From the NCBI GenBank assembly GCA_938005545.1, contig CALKXV010000030.1, positions 1-32,443 on the forward strand: 32,443 nucleotides of DNA. The letters run 5' to 3'. The translations under genes and the position numbers were made by a program. The notes beneath the pieces are model-generated. The model did not search any database. It saw nothing but the letters and a program-made list of their open reading frames with translations, and was not told the DNA's origin. Shown piece by piece: positions 6,530-14,524 of this stretch (position 1 is its first letter; every line of letters begins with the position of its first letter). Origin of the DNA: an uncultured Paracoccaceae bacterium (lineage in GTDB: Bacteria; Pseudomonadota; Alphaproteobacteria; Rhodobacterales; Rhodobacteraceae).

Positions 6530-7543
6530 TCAATACCAGTTGATCCAGCGTCCATGAAAATCTGCGCGACCCAAGGTTTTGGTATCGCCGGACGGCCATT
6601 CGGTCAGCGTGATCGCGGCACCGGGACTGTTTTTGTCAGCTTCCATCCCGATTTGAACGGTCGGTTTTTGGACGTTGGCGAGTGCGGCAGTTGCGCGGGC
6701 TTTGGTGGCATCCGGGAAGTATTGCCAAGCGACGGTATGAAAAATGACCGACACACCAGACGTCGCCGGACCCATCAAAGCCTGTTCCAGCCAGTGGGCG
6801 GCATCACCTGCATCCAGCGCCACCGGGGTTTTGCGGGCTTCGGCAAGTGCCGCTTCCGTCAGGCGCTGCCGCTCTGGTTGGTCGGGCCAAAGGTAGGCCA
6901 GAAAACGCGAACGGTCTGCGTCGGAAGACGGGTTCAGCGGGGCCAGATCGACACCGCGACGGGTTGTGATATTGGGCAGGTTGGCGTGAGGCCATGGGCC
7001 CGTCCATTCCGGGGTTAGGATGACAGTGGCGTCCGCGGGCCCCAGTGTCAGTTCGGGCAGTGCCAGTTGATAGCGATCCGCAAGCAGGTTCAAACCACCG
7101 GAAGCGCCAAGTTCGAAAAGATCAACGTTTTGATCAGGATAGCGCCGGGCGACCTCGGCCAGAGCTGCAAGTACGGCAGCCGAACGGCGCACTTCGTTGG
7201 TTTGAGGCGATCGGGTCAGCCAATCCAAAATGCGATCCGAATGGGCTTGAAAGGCGTGCTCAATCGCATCCCAAAGTGCGTCGTCGTCGTCGGCTTTTTT
7301 GGGTGGATACACATCCGTCAGAGCAAGACCGTCAAGCTTCAACCCATGGAGCGCGCCCGCCAGCCGCAACGGAACACTATCCGCATTGGTGCCGGGATCG
7401 CCCGGCCAGCCAAGCACCTGTTCCGCGACGGCTGTGTTGGGTTGGAGCCGGTCAGCGAAAAGCATCATCAAGCGACCCATAAAAGGTGAGCCTAAGCCTG
7501 CGCAGGATCTTGATTGAGAACGAAAAGCGTCGCGGACGTTCAA
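6530..7543 (-). CDS. DUF2332 family protein, possible methyltransferase-like fold
   Basis: This 337-residue protein begins with the conserved VRDAFRSQSRSCAGLGSPFM of DUF2332 proteins. Midway is VDLFELGASGGLNLLADRY, which resembles motif I of S-adenosylmethionine-binding folds. Function is not established. The start is a TTG that overlaps the pth stop as TTGA. Family conservation of the first residues and this stop/start overlap both support TTG rather than the next Met at 7480. It is co-transcribed with pth and the DUF2237 gene. Confidence 0.85.
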   Translation of the reverse strand: MNVRDAFRSQSRSCAGLGSPFMGRLMMLFADRLQPNTAVAEQVLGWPGDPGTNADSVPLRLAGALHGLKLDGLALTDVYPPKKADDDDALWDAIEHAFQAHSDRILDWLTRSPQTNEVRRSAAVLAALAEVARRYPDQNVDLFELGASGGLNLLADRYQLALPELTLGPADATVILTPEWTGPWPHANLPNITTRRGVDLAPLNPSSDADRSRFLAYLWPDQPERQRLTEAALAEARKTPVALDAGDAAHWLEQALMGPATSGVSVIFHTVAWQYFPDATKARATAALANVQKPTVQIGMEADKNSPGAAITLTEWPSGDTKTLGRADFHGRWINWY

Positions 7544-8229
7544 CGGAACTTGTCCATGAGCTTTTGCAGGGGCGAACGGTCATCAGGTTTGGGTTCGGGC
7601 GACAGTTCGGGTTTGGGCGACGGTATTGCGGGTTTTTCAGCGGCGTCGCTTTTCTTGCGCGGCGGCTTCACCTTAAGGGCAACGGCATTTTGAAATCGCC
7701 CGGCATCCCCTTTCGCCAGATCGGGCGCACCGTCAGCTATTCCGTCCAAGGTCGGTGCGAGCCAATCCTGATCGGCTTTGGAAAAATCCTTCAATACAAA
7801 GTGCGGCACCGCGTCCTTGTGGCCCGGATGGCCAACGCCAATGCGGACACGTTCATAGCCGTCGCTGATGTGGGCATGCAAAGATCGCAGCCCGTTGTGA
7901 CCGGCGTGACCGCCGCCTTGTTTGACGCGCAACTTGCCGGGGGCCAGATCGATTTCGTCGTGAAAGACGACGACGTCGCCAGGATCGAGTTTGTAAAACC
8001 GCATCGCTTCGCCGACCGATTGGCCGGAATTGTTCATGAATGTCTCGGGCTTTAGCAGGACAACCTTTTCGCTTCCCAGACGGCCTTCGCTCAACAGGCC
8101 TTGGTATTTTGCGCGCCAAGGCCCAAAGCTGTGGGCATCGGCAATCCGGTCGAGGGCCATAAAACCCACGTTGTGCCGGTTGCCCGCATATTTAGATCCG
8201 GGATTTCCGAGGCCGACAAAAAGTTTCAT
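7540..8229 (-). CDS. pth: Peptidyl-tRNA hydrolase
   Basis: Pth releases peptides from peptidyl-tRNA dropped by ribosomes. The N-terminus MKLFVGLGNPGSKYAGNRHN carries the catalytic His (residue 19), and the second signature is FHDEIDLAPGKLRVKQGGGH. The 229 residues exceed the usual 190 or so because of a Pro/Lys-rich C-terminal tail with Lys-Pro and Glu-Pro repeats, often seen in Alphaproteobacteria. The open frame reaches 8274, but AAGGAAAATC precedes ATG 8229 and the family begins there. The stop overlaps the TTG start of the DUF2332 gene. Confidence 0.95.
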   Translation of the reverse strand: MKLFVGLGNPGSKYAGNRHNVGFMALDRIADAHSFGPWRAKYQGLLSEGRLGSEKVVLLKPETFMNNSGQSVGEAMRFYKLDPGDVVVFHDEIDLAPGKLRVKQGGGHAGHNGLRSLHAHISDGYERVRIGVGHPGHKDAVPHFVLKDFSKADQDWLAPTLDGIADGAPDLAKGDAGRFQNAVALKVKPPRKKSDAAEKPAIPSPKPELSPEPKPDDRSPLQKLMDKFR

Positions 8230-8292
8230 GATTTTCCTTTGCGCCCTTGCACGACGACAACGTCGGGTGCTCAAAATTTGGAGTGGCTTTGG

Positions 8293-8898
8293 TTAGCGAC
8301 CAAAGCTGGTAAATCGCCGTCGCTGATCCGGCCCAATGCCAAGCCAGCTTTCGGTGACGCGGGCTATGTGATTTACGATCCGCACACGTTGGGTGTTGCC
8401 GTCAATTGCAGCGGTGACGGCTGCGGATTGCACGAAGGCTTCCAGATCCGCCGTAATTGACACGGCGTCGATCAAGGGCTGGCCCGACGCTGAATCCACC
8501 ACCTGGGTTGTGTAACGGATGTTATGAACAGCGGCCGGCGCGCGCGCAACCGCCGTTGGTGTGACAGCGTGGAACTCGCGCAGACTTGCCGTGATGATGA
8601 CGGGGCGCGGGCCGTTCAGACGCGTTGACCCTTTTCGGATCCCTTCTTTAAGGACTTGGGCGACCTGTGCGCGCCGGTCACCGAAGGGTTCCCCGTGCCA
8701 GACAATGTCGGCGTTTGGGGCGAAAGTATTGGAATTCGAAATCGTCAATTCGTCGGGTACAAAAGCCTGAACGTCGACGACATTCCATGTCTTTGCGATC
8801 GCCGGATCAAGCGGGGTGCCGTGGTCAATCGCCCAGTTGCTAGAGCATGCACCAAGAAGGGCGGCGCTGCCCCCCAAGAGTATCGTTCGTCGATGCAT
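8293..8898 (-). CDS. Putative lipoprotein, likely the DUF6778 type
   Basis: This 201-residue envelope protein starts MHRRTILLGGSAALLGACSS. The lipobox LLGAC predicts lipidation at Cys18, and the leading HRR may be a weak twin-arginine-like feature. The mature part has mixed alpha/beta character with IITASLREFHAVTPTAVARA and a conserved-looking C-terminus. From memory it resembles a family restricted to Rhodobacterales (DUF6778), which has no known function. The preferred start is ATG 8898; the upstream extension to 8940 lacks a signal-like start. It lies 63 bases upstream of pth. Confidence 0.75.
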   Translation of the reverse strand: MHRRTILLGGSAALLGACSSNWAIDHGTPLDPAIAKTWNVVDVQAFVPDELTISNSNTFAPNADIVWHGEPFGDRRAQVAQVLKEGIRKGSTRLNGPRPVIITASLREFHAVTPTAVARAPAAVHNIRYTTQVVDSASGQPLIDAVSITADLEAFVQSAAVTAAIDGNTQRVRIVNHIARVTESWLGIGPDQRRRFTSFGR

Positions 8899-9074
8899 CT
8901 TGTGCCTCGTTTGTTTGTTTTTAGTGCTCGTTAGGCGCAATTTGTCAGATCTACGGTTGGATTTCCATATATTGAGCCGGTTGGGAGCGCGTTTCGGCGG
9001 TATTGTGATCTATCGGCCTTATTGTACTAGCAAAAACGCTCGCACCGTCGCGCGTGCTGTGGCAGACTTTTCGC

Positions 9075-9389
9075 ATGAAACATGCGATGAAATTGCACGT
9101 CTTGGCCGGGTTGATCGGCGTGGTTTGTTTGGCTGGCGCAGCTCAGAGCGAAGCCATTCAGCGGGCTTGTTTGCAATCGGATCGCGGCGGCTCCCAAACG
9201 GTTTGTCGCTGTATTCAAGGTGCTGCCGATCAAACATTGTCGAACCGAGATCAAAGACGTGCGGCGAAATTTTTCCGTGATCCAGAGGAAGCGCAACGTG
9301 TGCGCCGGTCGGACCGAAGCCGGGACGAGGCGTTTTGGGACCGCTATAGGATGTTCGGGGAACGTGCGGAACAAACCTGCCGCAGCTAG
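9075..9389 (+). CDS. Small secreted protein of the group often labelled arginine transporter
   Basis: This 104-residue protein has an N-terminal signal peptide (KLHVLAGLIGVVCLAGAAQS, cleavage near SEA) and a small mature domain with three to four Cys (RACLQSDRG, VCRCIQ, EQTCRS) and the segment TLSNRDQRRAAKFFRDPEEA. Similar Rhodobacteraceae proteins are often named arginine transporter, but one short secreted domain cannot be a permease and I regard the name as misleading. Possible starts are ATG 9075 and ATG 9087; GTG 9054 seems too far upstream. It converges on the halogenase with a six-base gap. Confidence 0.75.
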   Translation: MKHAMKLHVLAGLIGVVCLAGAAQSEAIQRACLQSDRGGSQTVCRCIQGAADQTLSNRDQRRAAKFFRDPEEAQRVRRSDRSRDEAFWDRYRMFGERAEQTCRS

Positions 9390-9395
9390 CATGTT

Positions 9396-11087
9396 CTAAA
9401 GCAGGCTAGCGTTGTCGCTGTTGTCGACGGGATCCAAGTTGAACTTGGGTTTGGATTTTGGCGGTTTGAACGTCGGCAAGACGGCACCGGGCATCGCGAC
9501 TGTCGCCTGCCCCCCGAGAGCGGCGGCAAAGGGTGGCGGTTCCAGCTCGCCGCGCAGTTCGCTCAAAAGGGTTCGGTGGTCGGCCATATGACCCATGATC
9601 TGGTTGATGTTGCCGCGCACGTGATTGAGATACTTTGTCCAGATGTCGGGGCTTACCCCTTGGCGGCGTTTCATGGCGGGCGCGGCATAGTCGGTTTCAT
9701 ACACGCGTTTGCCCATTAAAACGGAATGATAGACGCCGACGGAAAAGAACGAGTCGAAATCAAGATCATAAGCGCCCGGCAGGGTGTGACGCCAAAGTTC
9801 AAGGTTGGTGGCAAGGCTGTCGGGAACCTCCAGCTCGGTACGCGCGTCGATCCAATACTGGTCGTCGGTTCGATTGCCGAGCGCGTAGTGCAGCACGATA
9901 AAATCCCGGATCTCATCGTAAAGATTGCCCATCAATTTGTTGAATCGGTTGCGCAAGGGATCAGCAAAGTCGCTGTCTGGGAAATAGGTGGTCAGCCAGC
10001 GGACGGCGGTATCGATCATGTGGATTGCGGTGGATTCCAGAGGCTCGATGAAACCGCCTGACAGGCCAACGGCGACGACATTTTTCACCCAAGCATTTCG
10101 ATTGCGCCCGACGCGCATGGGGATCACACGGGGTTCGACGCCGTTCCATGTGTCGCCAAGATGTGCCACGAATTCATCGCGCGCTTGCTCATCCGTGCGG
10201 TGCGACGACGAAAATACATACCCCGTTCCGATCCGGTTATACAGTGGCACGCGCCAGACCCATCCAGCGCCAAGGGCATAAGACCTTGTAAGGGATGGGA
10301 TTTTTTCGGGGTCAGGGTGCGGGATTTGCACCGCCATCGCGCGGTCATTTGCCAAGTACTTATTATAGTTGATGAAAGGCTCTTTCATTACCTCGTTGAT
10401 AATCACGCCGCGAAAACCGGTGCAGTCGATGATCAGCTCAACGGGTTCGCGGCCACTGTCTTGCAGTTGAAGCGCGGTGACATAGCCGCGTTCGTCTTGT
10501 TCAACATTGACGACATTTTCGCGGATATGGCGCACACCACGGGTCGTGCAGATGTTTTGGAGCATGCCTGCGAATTTACCGGCGTCCAAATGATAGGCGT
10601 GTCCGATCTTGTTGACGAAGGGCTTTTCACCCAAAGGGCGCGGGCCTTTGCATGCGGTGCCAAGTTCAAGTGCGGCGGAATAAATCTGCGAAAACTTCAG
10701 ATCCTTTGCACCATGTTCCAGAAAGTAATAGCCAGCGTCGATGCCCGCGATGGGTTCGGGTCGTGCAAAGGCGTTGACGAAATCAATCGGTTTTCCGTCC
10801 TTGTCGTGGTTCCAATTGGCGAAAAGAACCCCAAGCTTGAACGATGCGTTGCAGGTCTTAAAGAATTCCTGTTCCGAGACGTCCGCCATCTGCAAGGTGC
10901 GTGGCATGCCGGGCACCGTCGCTTCACCCACGCCAACTGTCGGTACATCGGGGCTTTCGATTAGGGTCACTGATGTCGCGGTGCCGTCTTGCGCGGTGCG
11001 TTTCAGATAGTTTTGGATAAGCAATGCGGTCAGCCAACCCGCTGTGCCGCCGCCAACAATCGTGACATTTGAAATTGGATTGCCCAT
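9396..11087 (-). CDS. Flavin-dependent tryptophan halogenase family protein
   Basis: Family members halogenate aromatic substrates using FADH2, O2 and halide. Counting from ATG 11087 (563 residues), the FAD box GGGTAGW is at 12-18, the active-site lysine is Lys84 in NASFKLGV (equivalent to Lys79 of PrnA), WVWRVP at 276-281 matches the halogenase WxWxIP motif, and EPLEST at 348-353 carries the active-site Glu. The C-terminus is a low-complexity tail (FKPPKSKPKFN). An in-frame ATG at 11105 is an alternative; 11087 is preferred for its AGGGG site. The gene stands alone: no flavin reductase, natural-product genes or TonB receptor are next to it, so its substrate is unknown. Confidence 0.9.
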   Translation of the reverse strand: MGNPISNVTIVGGGTAGWLTALLIQNYLKRTAQDGTATSVTLIESPDVPTVGVGEATVPGMPRTLQMADVSEQEFFKTCNASFKLGVLFANWNHDKDGKPIDFVNAFARPEPIAGIDAGYYFLEHGAKDLKFSQIYSAALELGTACKGPRPLGEKPFVNKIGHAYHLDAGKFAGMLQNICTTRGVRHIRENVVNVEQDERGYVTALQLQDSGREPVELIIDCTGFRGVIINEVMKEPFINYNKYLANDRAMAVQIPHPDPEKIPSLTRSYALGAGWVWRVPLYNRIGTGYVFSSSHRTDEQARDEFVAHLGDTWNGVEPRVIPMRVGRNRNAWVKNVVAVGLSGGFIEPLESTAIHMIDTAVRWLTTYFPDSDFADPLRNRFNKLMGNLYDEIRDFIVLHYALGNRTDDQYWIDARTELEVPDSLATNLELWRHTLPGAYDLDFDSFFSVGVYHSVLMGKRVYETDYAAPAMKRRQGVSPDIWTKYLNHVRGNINQIMGHMADHRTLLSELRGELEPPPFAAALGGQATVAMPGAVLPTFKPPKSKPKFNLDPVDNSDNASLL

Positions 11088-11209
11088 GACCCCAACCCCT
11101 GACATGACTTTACTACAGTTTATGCGCGGCTTTTGCGTTAGACCAGATACTTTCTGGCAGGGCGATCTATGTTTGCACCTTCAGTCCTTTGCGATAGGAT
11201 TTTCCCGAT

Positions 11210-11911
11210 ATGCAAGACAGCAGGAAAATAGTCATCCTGACCGGTGCCGGTGTGTCGGCTGAAAGCGGTTTGGGCATCTTTCGCGACAAGGGCGGCGTCT
11301 GGACCAAATATGATCTGAATGAGGTGGCAACGCCCGAAGGGTTTGCGCGCGATCCGGTGAAGGTGCACGACTTTTACAATGCGCGCCGTGCCAATGCCGC
11401 GACCGCGAGGCCCAATGCTGCGCATTTTGCGTTGGCGCGTTTGCAGTCAGATCATCCCGGAGAAGTCGTGTTGATCACGCAGAACGTTGATGCGCTTCAC
11501 GAAGCGGCTGGCGCGACGGCAATCCATATGCATGGGCGGTTGGATCGCGCGACGTGTTCCGCCTGCACCGCGTGCTGGGATGCCCCACTTGTGATGTCCG
11601 CCGATGATCCTTGCCCGAAATGCAGCGCGCCACAAACCCGTCCGGATATCGTTTGGTTTGGCGAAGTGCCTCAGGCGATGGACGTCATCGCCGAGCATTT
11701 AACAACAGCCGACGTCTTTGCGGCCATCGGCACCAGCGGGCAAGTTTATCCGGCGGCTGGGTTTGTTGCCGAAGCGGCAAGAAGCGGCGCACATACGATC
11801 GAGATCAATCTGGAACCTTCGGACGTGGCAGGGATGTTCGACGCACAGATTGATGGCGCTGCAACGACAAGTGTTCCGGCTTGGGTCGATAGCGTTTTGA
11901 ACACGGCTTAG
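11210..11911 (+). CDS. cobB: NAD-dependent protein deacylase, class III sirtuin
   Basis: This 233-residue sirtuin removes acyl groups from lysines using NAD+. The NAD-binding motif GAGVSAESGLGIFRD is at 12-26, QNVD is at 91-94, and the catalytic His is His108 in HMHG. Zinc ligands are Cys116, Cys119, Cys135 and Cys138. The Tyr56 and Arg59 of FYNARR are the class III pair that accepts succinyl and malonyl groups, so desuccinylase activity is likely. Succinyl-CoA metabolism genes lie in the same window, but no direct link is shown. It is divergent from the halogenase and shares TTAG with the convergent copper chaperone gene. Confidence 0.93.
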   Translation: MQDSRKIVILTGAGVSAESGLGIFRDKGGVWTKYDLNEVATPEGFARDPVKVHDFYNARRANAATARPNAAHFALARLQSDHPGEVVLITQNVDALHEAAGATAIHMHGRLDRATCSACTACWDAPLVMSADDPCPKCSAPQTRPDIVWFGEVPQAMDVIAEHLTTADVFAAIGTSGQVYPAAGFVAEAARSGAHTIEINLEPSDVAGMFDAQIDGAATTSVPAWVDSVLNTA

Positions 11912-12363
11912 TGGTTGTGCTTGCCACCATGGCCGGGTTGGCCGCGGGCATTGTCGATGGTCACGTCCACAGTGACTTCACCGGCGTTTTCAAAGATCAG
12001 CGTCAAAGGCACTGTATCACCATCGTTGAGTTTTTCGGTCAGGCCCATCAACATTATATGATCACCGCCCCTCGCAAATTCGTGCGCGGCGCCTGCGTCT
12101 AACTGCACGCCGTCTTCGATGTGACGCATGCTGACAATGTCGTCTTTTACCTCGGTCGAATGGATCTGTGCGGCGCGCGCAATGGAAGACTTTGCCCCGA
12201 TCAGCCGGTCTTCTTCGGCACCCATATTGTGGAGCATCATAAAGACGGCACCGGTTGGCGCGCCGGGGCGGCCAATGCGCGCATAGGCATCCATCACCAT
12301 AATCTCGGCAGCAGAAACGGGCCCTGCGATCAAAACTGCGAGAACAGTGAGTAGTTTGCGCAT
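11908..12363 (-). CDS. Periplasmic copper chaperone PCu(A)C
   Basis: PCu(A)C proteins carry Cu(I) in the periplasm and deliver it to the CuA or CuB site of cytochrome oxidases. The 151-residue precursor has a signal peptide (MRKLLTVLAVLIAGPVSAAE). The copper-binding residues are arranged as His in QIHSTE, Met in DIVSMRH ten residues later, and HIM in GGDHIMLMG. The C-terminus is His-rich (GHGGKHNH), a second possible metal site. AAGGA precedes the ATG at a suitable distance. It overlaps the sirtuin stop by four bases, with no terminator between them. Confidence 0.9.
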   Translation of the reverse strand: MRKLLTVLAVLIAGPVSAAEIMVMDAYARIGRPGAPTGAVFMMLHNMGAEEDRLIGAKSSIARAAQIHSTEVKDDIVSMRHIEDGVQLDAGAAHEFARGGDHIMLMGLTEKLNDGDTVPLTLIFENAGEVTVDVTIDNARGQPGHGGKHNH

Positions 12364-12510
12364 TGGTCAAATCCTTAAATCCGGTCAGATATTGAGATAG
12401 GCATGCGATGGGTAAAAATCCAGCGCCGCAATTTGCCGCGCCTCTCACTGCCCTTGCACCCAAACACCACCCGCCGTAAGACACGCCAGTCGCAAGGGAT
12501 TCCGAGGGAA

Positions 12511-13752
12511 ATGCCTTTACTTGTTATGAAATTCGGAGGCACGTCGGTTGCCTCACTGGACCGCATTCGCCGGGCCGCCAAGCGCATTGGGCGCGAAGTT
12601 GCCAACGGCTATGACGTGATTGTTATTGTCTCGGCTATGTCGGGCAAAACCAACGAGCTTGTTGGCTGGGTCGAAGAAACCTCAAACCTCTACGATGCGC
12701 GCGAATACGACGCGGTGGTTTCGTCGGGCGAACAGGTGACGGCTGGCCTGATGGCTTTGACGTTGCAGGAAATGGACGTGCCCGCGCGATCCTGGTCTGG
12801 CTGGCAGGTGCCGTTGAAAACCGACAGTGCTCATGCGTCGGCGCGGATCAAAGAAATCGGCACGGATAACATCAACGCGAAATTCGCCGAGGGCATGAAG
12901 GTGGCCGTGGTCGCGGGTTTCCAGGGCATTTCCCCCGAAGGGCGCACCACGACTTTGGGCCGGGGCGGATCAGACACCACCGCCGTCGCTTTTGCCGCCG
13001 CTTTTGATGCGGAGCGCTGCGATATCTATACGGACGTCGATGGCGTCTATACGACCGACCCCCGGATCACCGACAAGGCCCGTAAGCTTGACAGGATCGC
13101 CTTCGAAGAAATGCTTGAATTGGCATCCTTGGGGGCGAAGGTGTTGCAAACACGCTCGGTTGAATTGGCCATGCGGTATAATGTGCGACTTCGGGTTCTA
13201 TCAAGTTTCGAAGACAACAACGAAAACGCTGGCACGCTTGTGTGTTCAGAGGAGGACATCATGGAAAGCAACGTGGTCGCAGGCGTCGCCTTTGTGCGTG
13301 ACGAAGCAAAAATGACGCTTTTGTCTGTAGCGGATCGCCCCGGAATTGCGGCAGCGATCTTTGGGCCCTTGGCCGAAGCCAGCGTCAACGTCGATATGAT
13401 CGTGCAGAACATCTCGGAAGATGGACGCACTGACATGACGTTTTCGCTTCCTGTCAATCAGGTTGAACGTGCACGCCAAGCGATGGAATCGATCAAAGCT
13501 TCGGGCGATGTGAACTATGCGCAACTGGTCACCGACGAAGATGTGGCCAAAGTTTCGGTGGTTGGCATCGGCATGCGGAGCCACGCCGGTGTGGCCGCCA
13601 AGATGTTCAGCGCTTTGCAGAACGAAGGCATCAACATTCGGGTCATTACGACGTCGGAAATCAAAGTGTCGGTTCTGATTGATCGGAAGTACATGGAATT
13701 GGCTGTTCAGGCGCTTCACGATGCGTTTGAACTTGAAAAGGCTGGCGTTTAG
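12511..13752 (+). CDS. lysC: Aspartate kinase
   Basis: This enzyme phosphorylates aspartate, the first step toward Lys, Met, Thr and diaminopimelate. The 413-residue protein begins MPLLVMKFGGTSVASLDRI, where KFGGTS is the kinase signature. The nucleotide and aspartate region includes TLGRGGSDTTA and DVDGVYTTDPRI. Two ACT regulatory domains follow from about residue 265 (AKMTLLSVADRPGIAA and VAKVSVVGIGMRSHAG), predicting feedback control by end products. The open frame reaches 12403, but GAGGGAA sits just before ATG 12511 and the family starts there. It shares TTAG with the convergent GST gene. lysC near ptsP is a common alphaproteobacterial arrangement. Confidence 0.96.
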   Translation: MPLLVMKFGGTSVASLDRIRRAAKRIGREVANGYDVIVIVSAMSGKTNELVGWVEETSNLYDAREYDAVVSSGEQVTAGLMALTLQEMDVPARSWSGWQVPLKTDSAHASARIKEIGTDNINAKFAEGMKVAVVAGFQGISPEGRTTTLGRGGSDTTAVAFAAAFDAERCDIYTDVDGVYTTDPRITDKARKLDRIAFEEMLELASLGAKVLQTRSVELAMRYNVRLRVLSSFEDNNENAGTLVCSEEDIMESNVVAGVAFVRDEAKMTLLSVADRPGIAAAIFGPLAEASVNVDMIVQNISEDGRTDMTFSLPVNQVERARQAMESIKASGDVNYAQLVTDEDVAKVSVVGIGMRSHAGVAAKMFSALQNEGINIRVITTSEIKVSVLIDRKYMELAVQALHDAFELEKAGV

Positions 13753-14390
13753 ATCGAGTTTTTCAGCGCTTCGTAAGACACCATCACTGTTCGGCGGTAT
13801 GCTGGGCGGTCGCTCAATCGATCATAGTAGGCGCGGACGGACGGTAAAGGGCGACGTTCGATGTCGATGTCAAAATAGCGGTACAACACGTGGCCGAATT
13901 GGATGTCGGCTAACGTGAAGTTGTCACCGCAAAGAAATTGCCTTTTGCTCAAGCGTTGATCCGCGATGTCCAATTCGGCTTCGAAACGCGTAAGATTTCT
14001 GACGATCAGGTCGGCATCCTGCTTGTCGGGGTGTTTGCGAACGGCTTCCCAAAAAATAGGTCCGGTGAACCCTTCGGCCACATCGTGTTTGGCCCATTCA
14101 GCCCACATATCGACCTTGGCGCGCGCCAATGGGTCAGCGGGCCAAAAGGCATCTGGTCCGTGAACCGATGCCAGATGTCGCAAAATCGCAGCGGTTTCAA
14201 AAAGCGCTGTATCGCCGACTTTTAAAACCGGGATTTTCCCGTGTGGGTTCAATTTGCGAAATTTGGGCGCGTTTAATCCGCCAAAGGTTTCGCCATAGTC
14301 CAAGCGATCGTACTTCAGACCCAATTCTTCCAGGCCCCAAAGCAAGGCTTGCACGTTTGACGATGTGGCGCGTCCGTAAACAATCATCAT
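13749..14390 (-). CDS. Glutathione S-transferase family protein
   Basis: The 213-residue protein has the two GST domains. The thioredoxin-like N-terminal half contains RATSSNVQALLW (candidate catalytic Ser), the cis-proline segment HGKIPVLK, and FETAAILRHL in place of the usual E-S glutathione-binding pair. The helical C-terminal half includes FTLADIQFGHVLYRY. AGAGGA lies four bases before ATG 14390. The actual substrate cannot be read from the sequence. It separates lysC from ptsP on the opposite strand. Confidence 0.9.
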   Translation of the reverse strand: MMIVYGRATSSNVQALLWGLEELGLKYDRLDYGETFGGLNAPKFRKLNPHGKIPVLKVGDTALFETAAILRHLASVHGPDAFWPADPLARAKVDMWAEWAKHDVAEGFTGPIFWEAVRKHPDKQDADLIVRNLTRFEAELDIADQRLSKRQFLCGDNFTLADIQFGHVLYRYFDIDIERRPLPSVRAYYDRLSDRPAYRRTVMVSYEALKNSI

Positions 14391-14524
14391 CAGGTCCTCT
14401 TTTCTTCTCCATTGCACATTGTGATCCGAATTCAGAGCCATTTTCCGTTTTTCTCACCCCGCATCTGTGATCTACTCAAGCCTGAGCACGGCGAAGCCGT
14501 AGCGGGCAGGGCGGAAACGAAACG

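Noticed and set aside
8245-8275. Bulged GCAC-GACG hairpin after the lipoprotein gene as a terminator.
   Set aside because: The stem is short with a two-base bulge and no T tract follows, so it is too weak to list.
9075-9389. Naming the small secreted protein an arginine transporter.
   Set aside because: It has one signal peptide and a short cysteine-containing domain, with no membrane helices or solute-binding fold of sufficient size.
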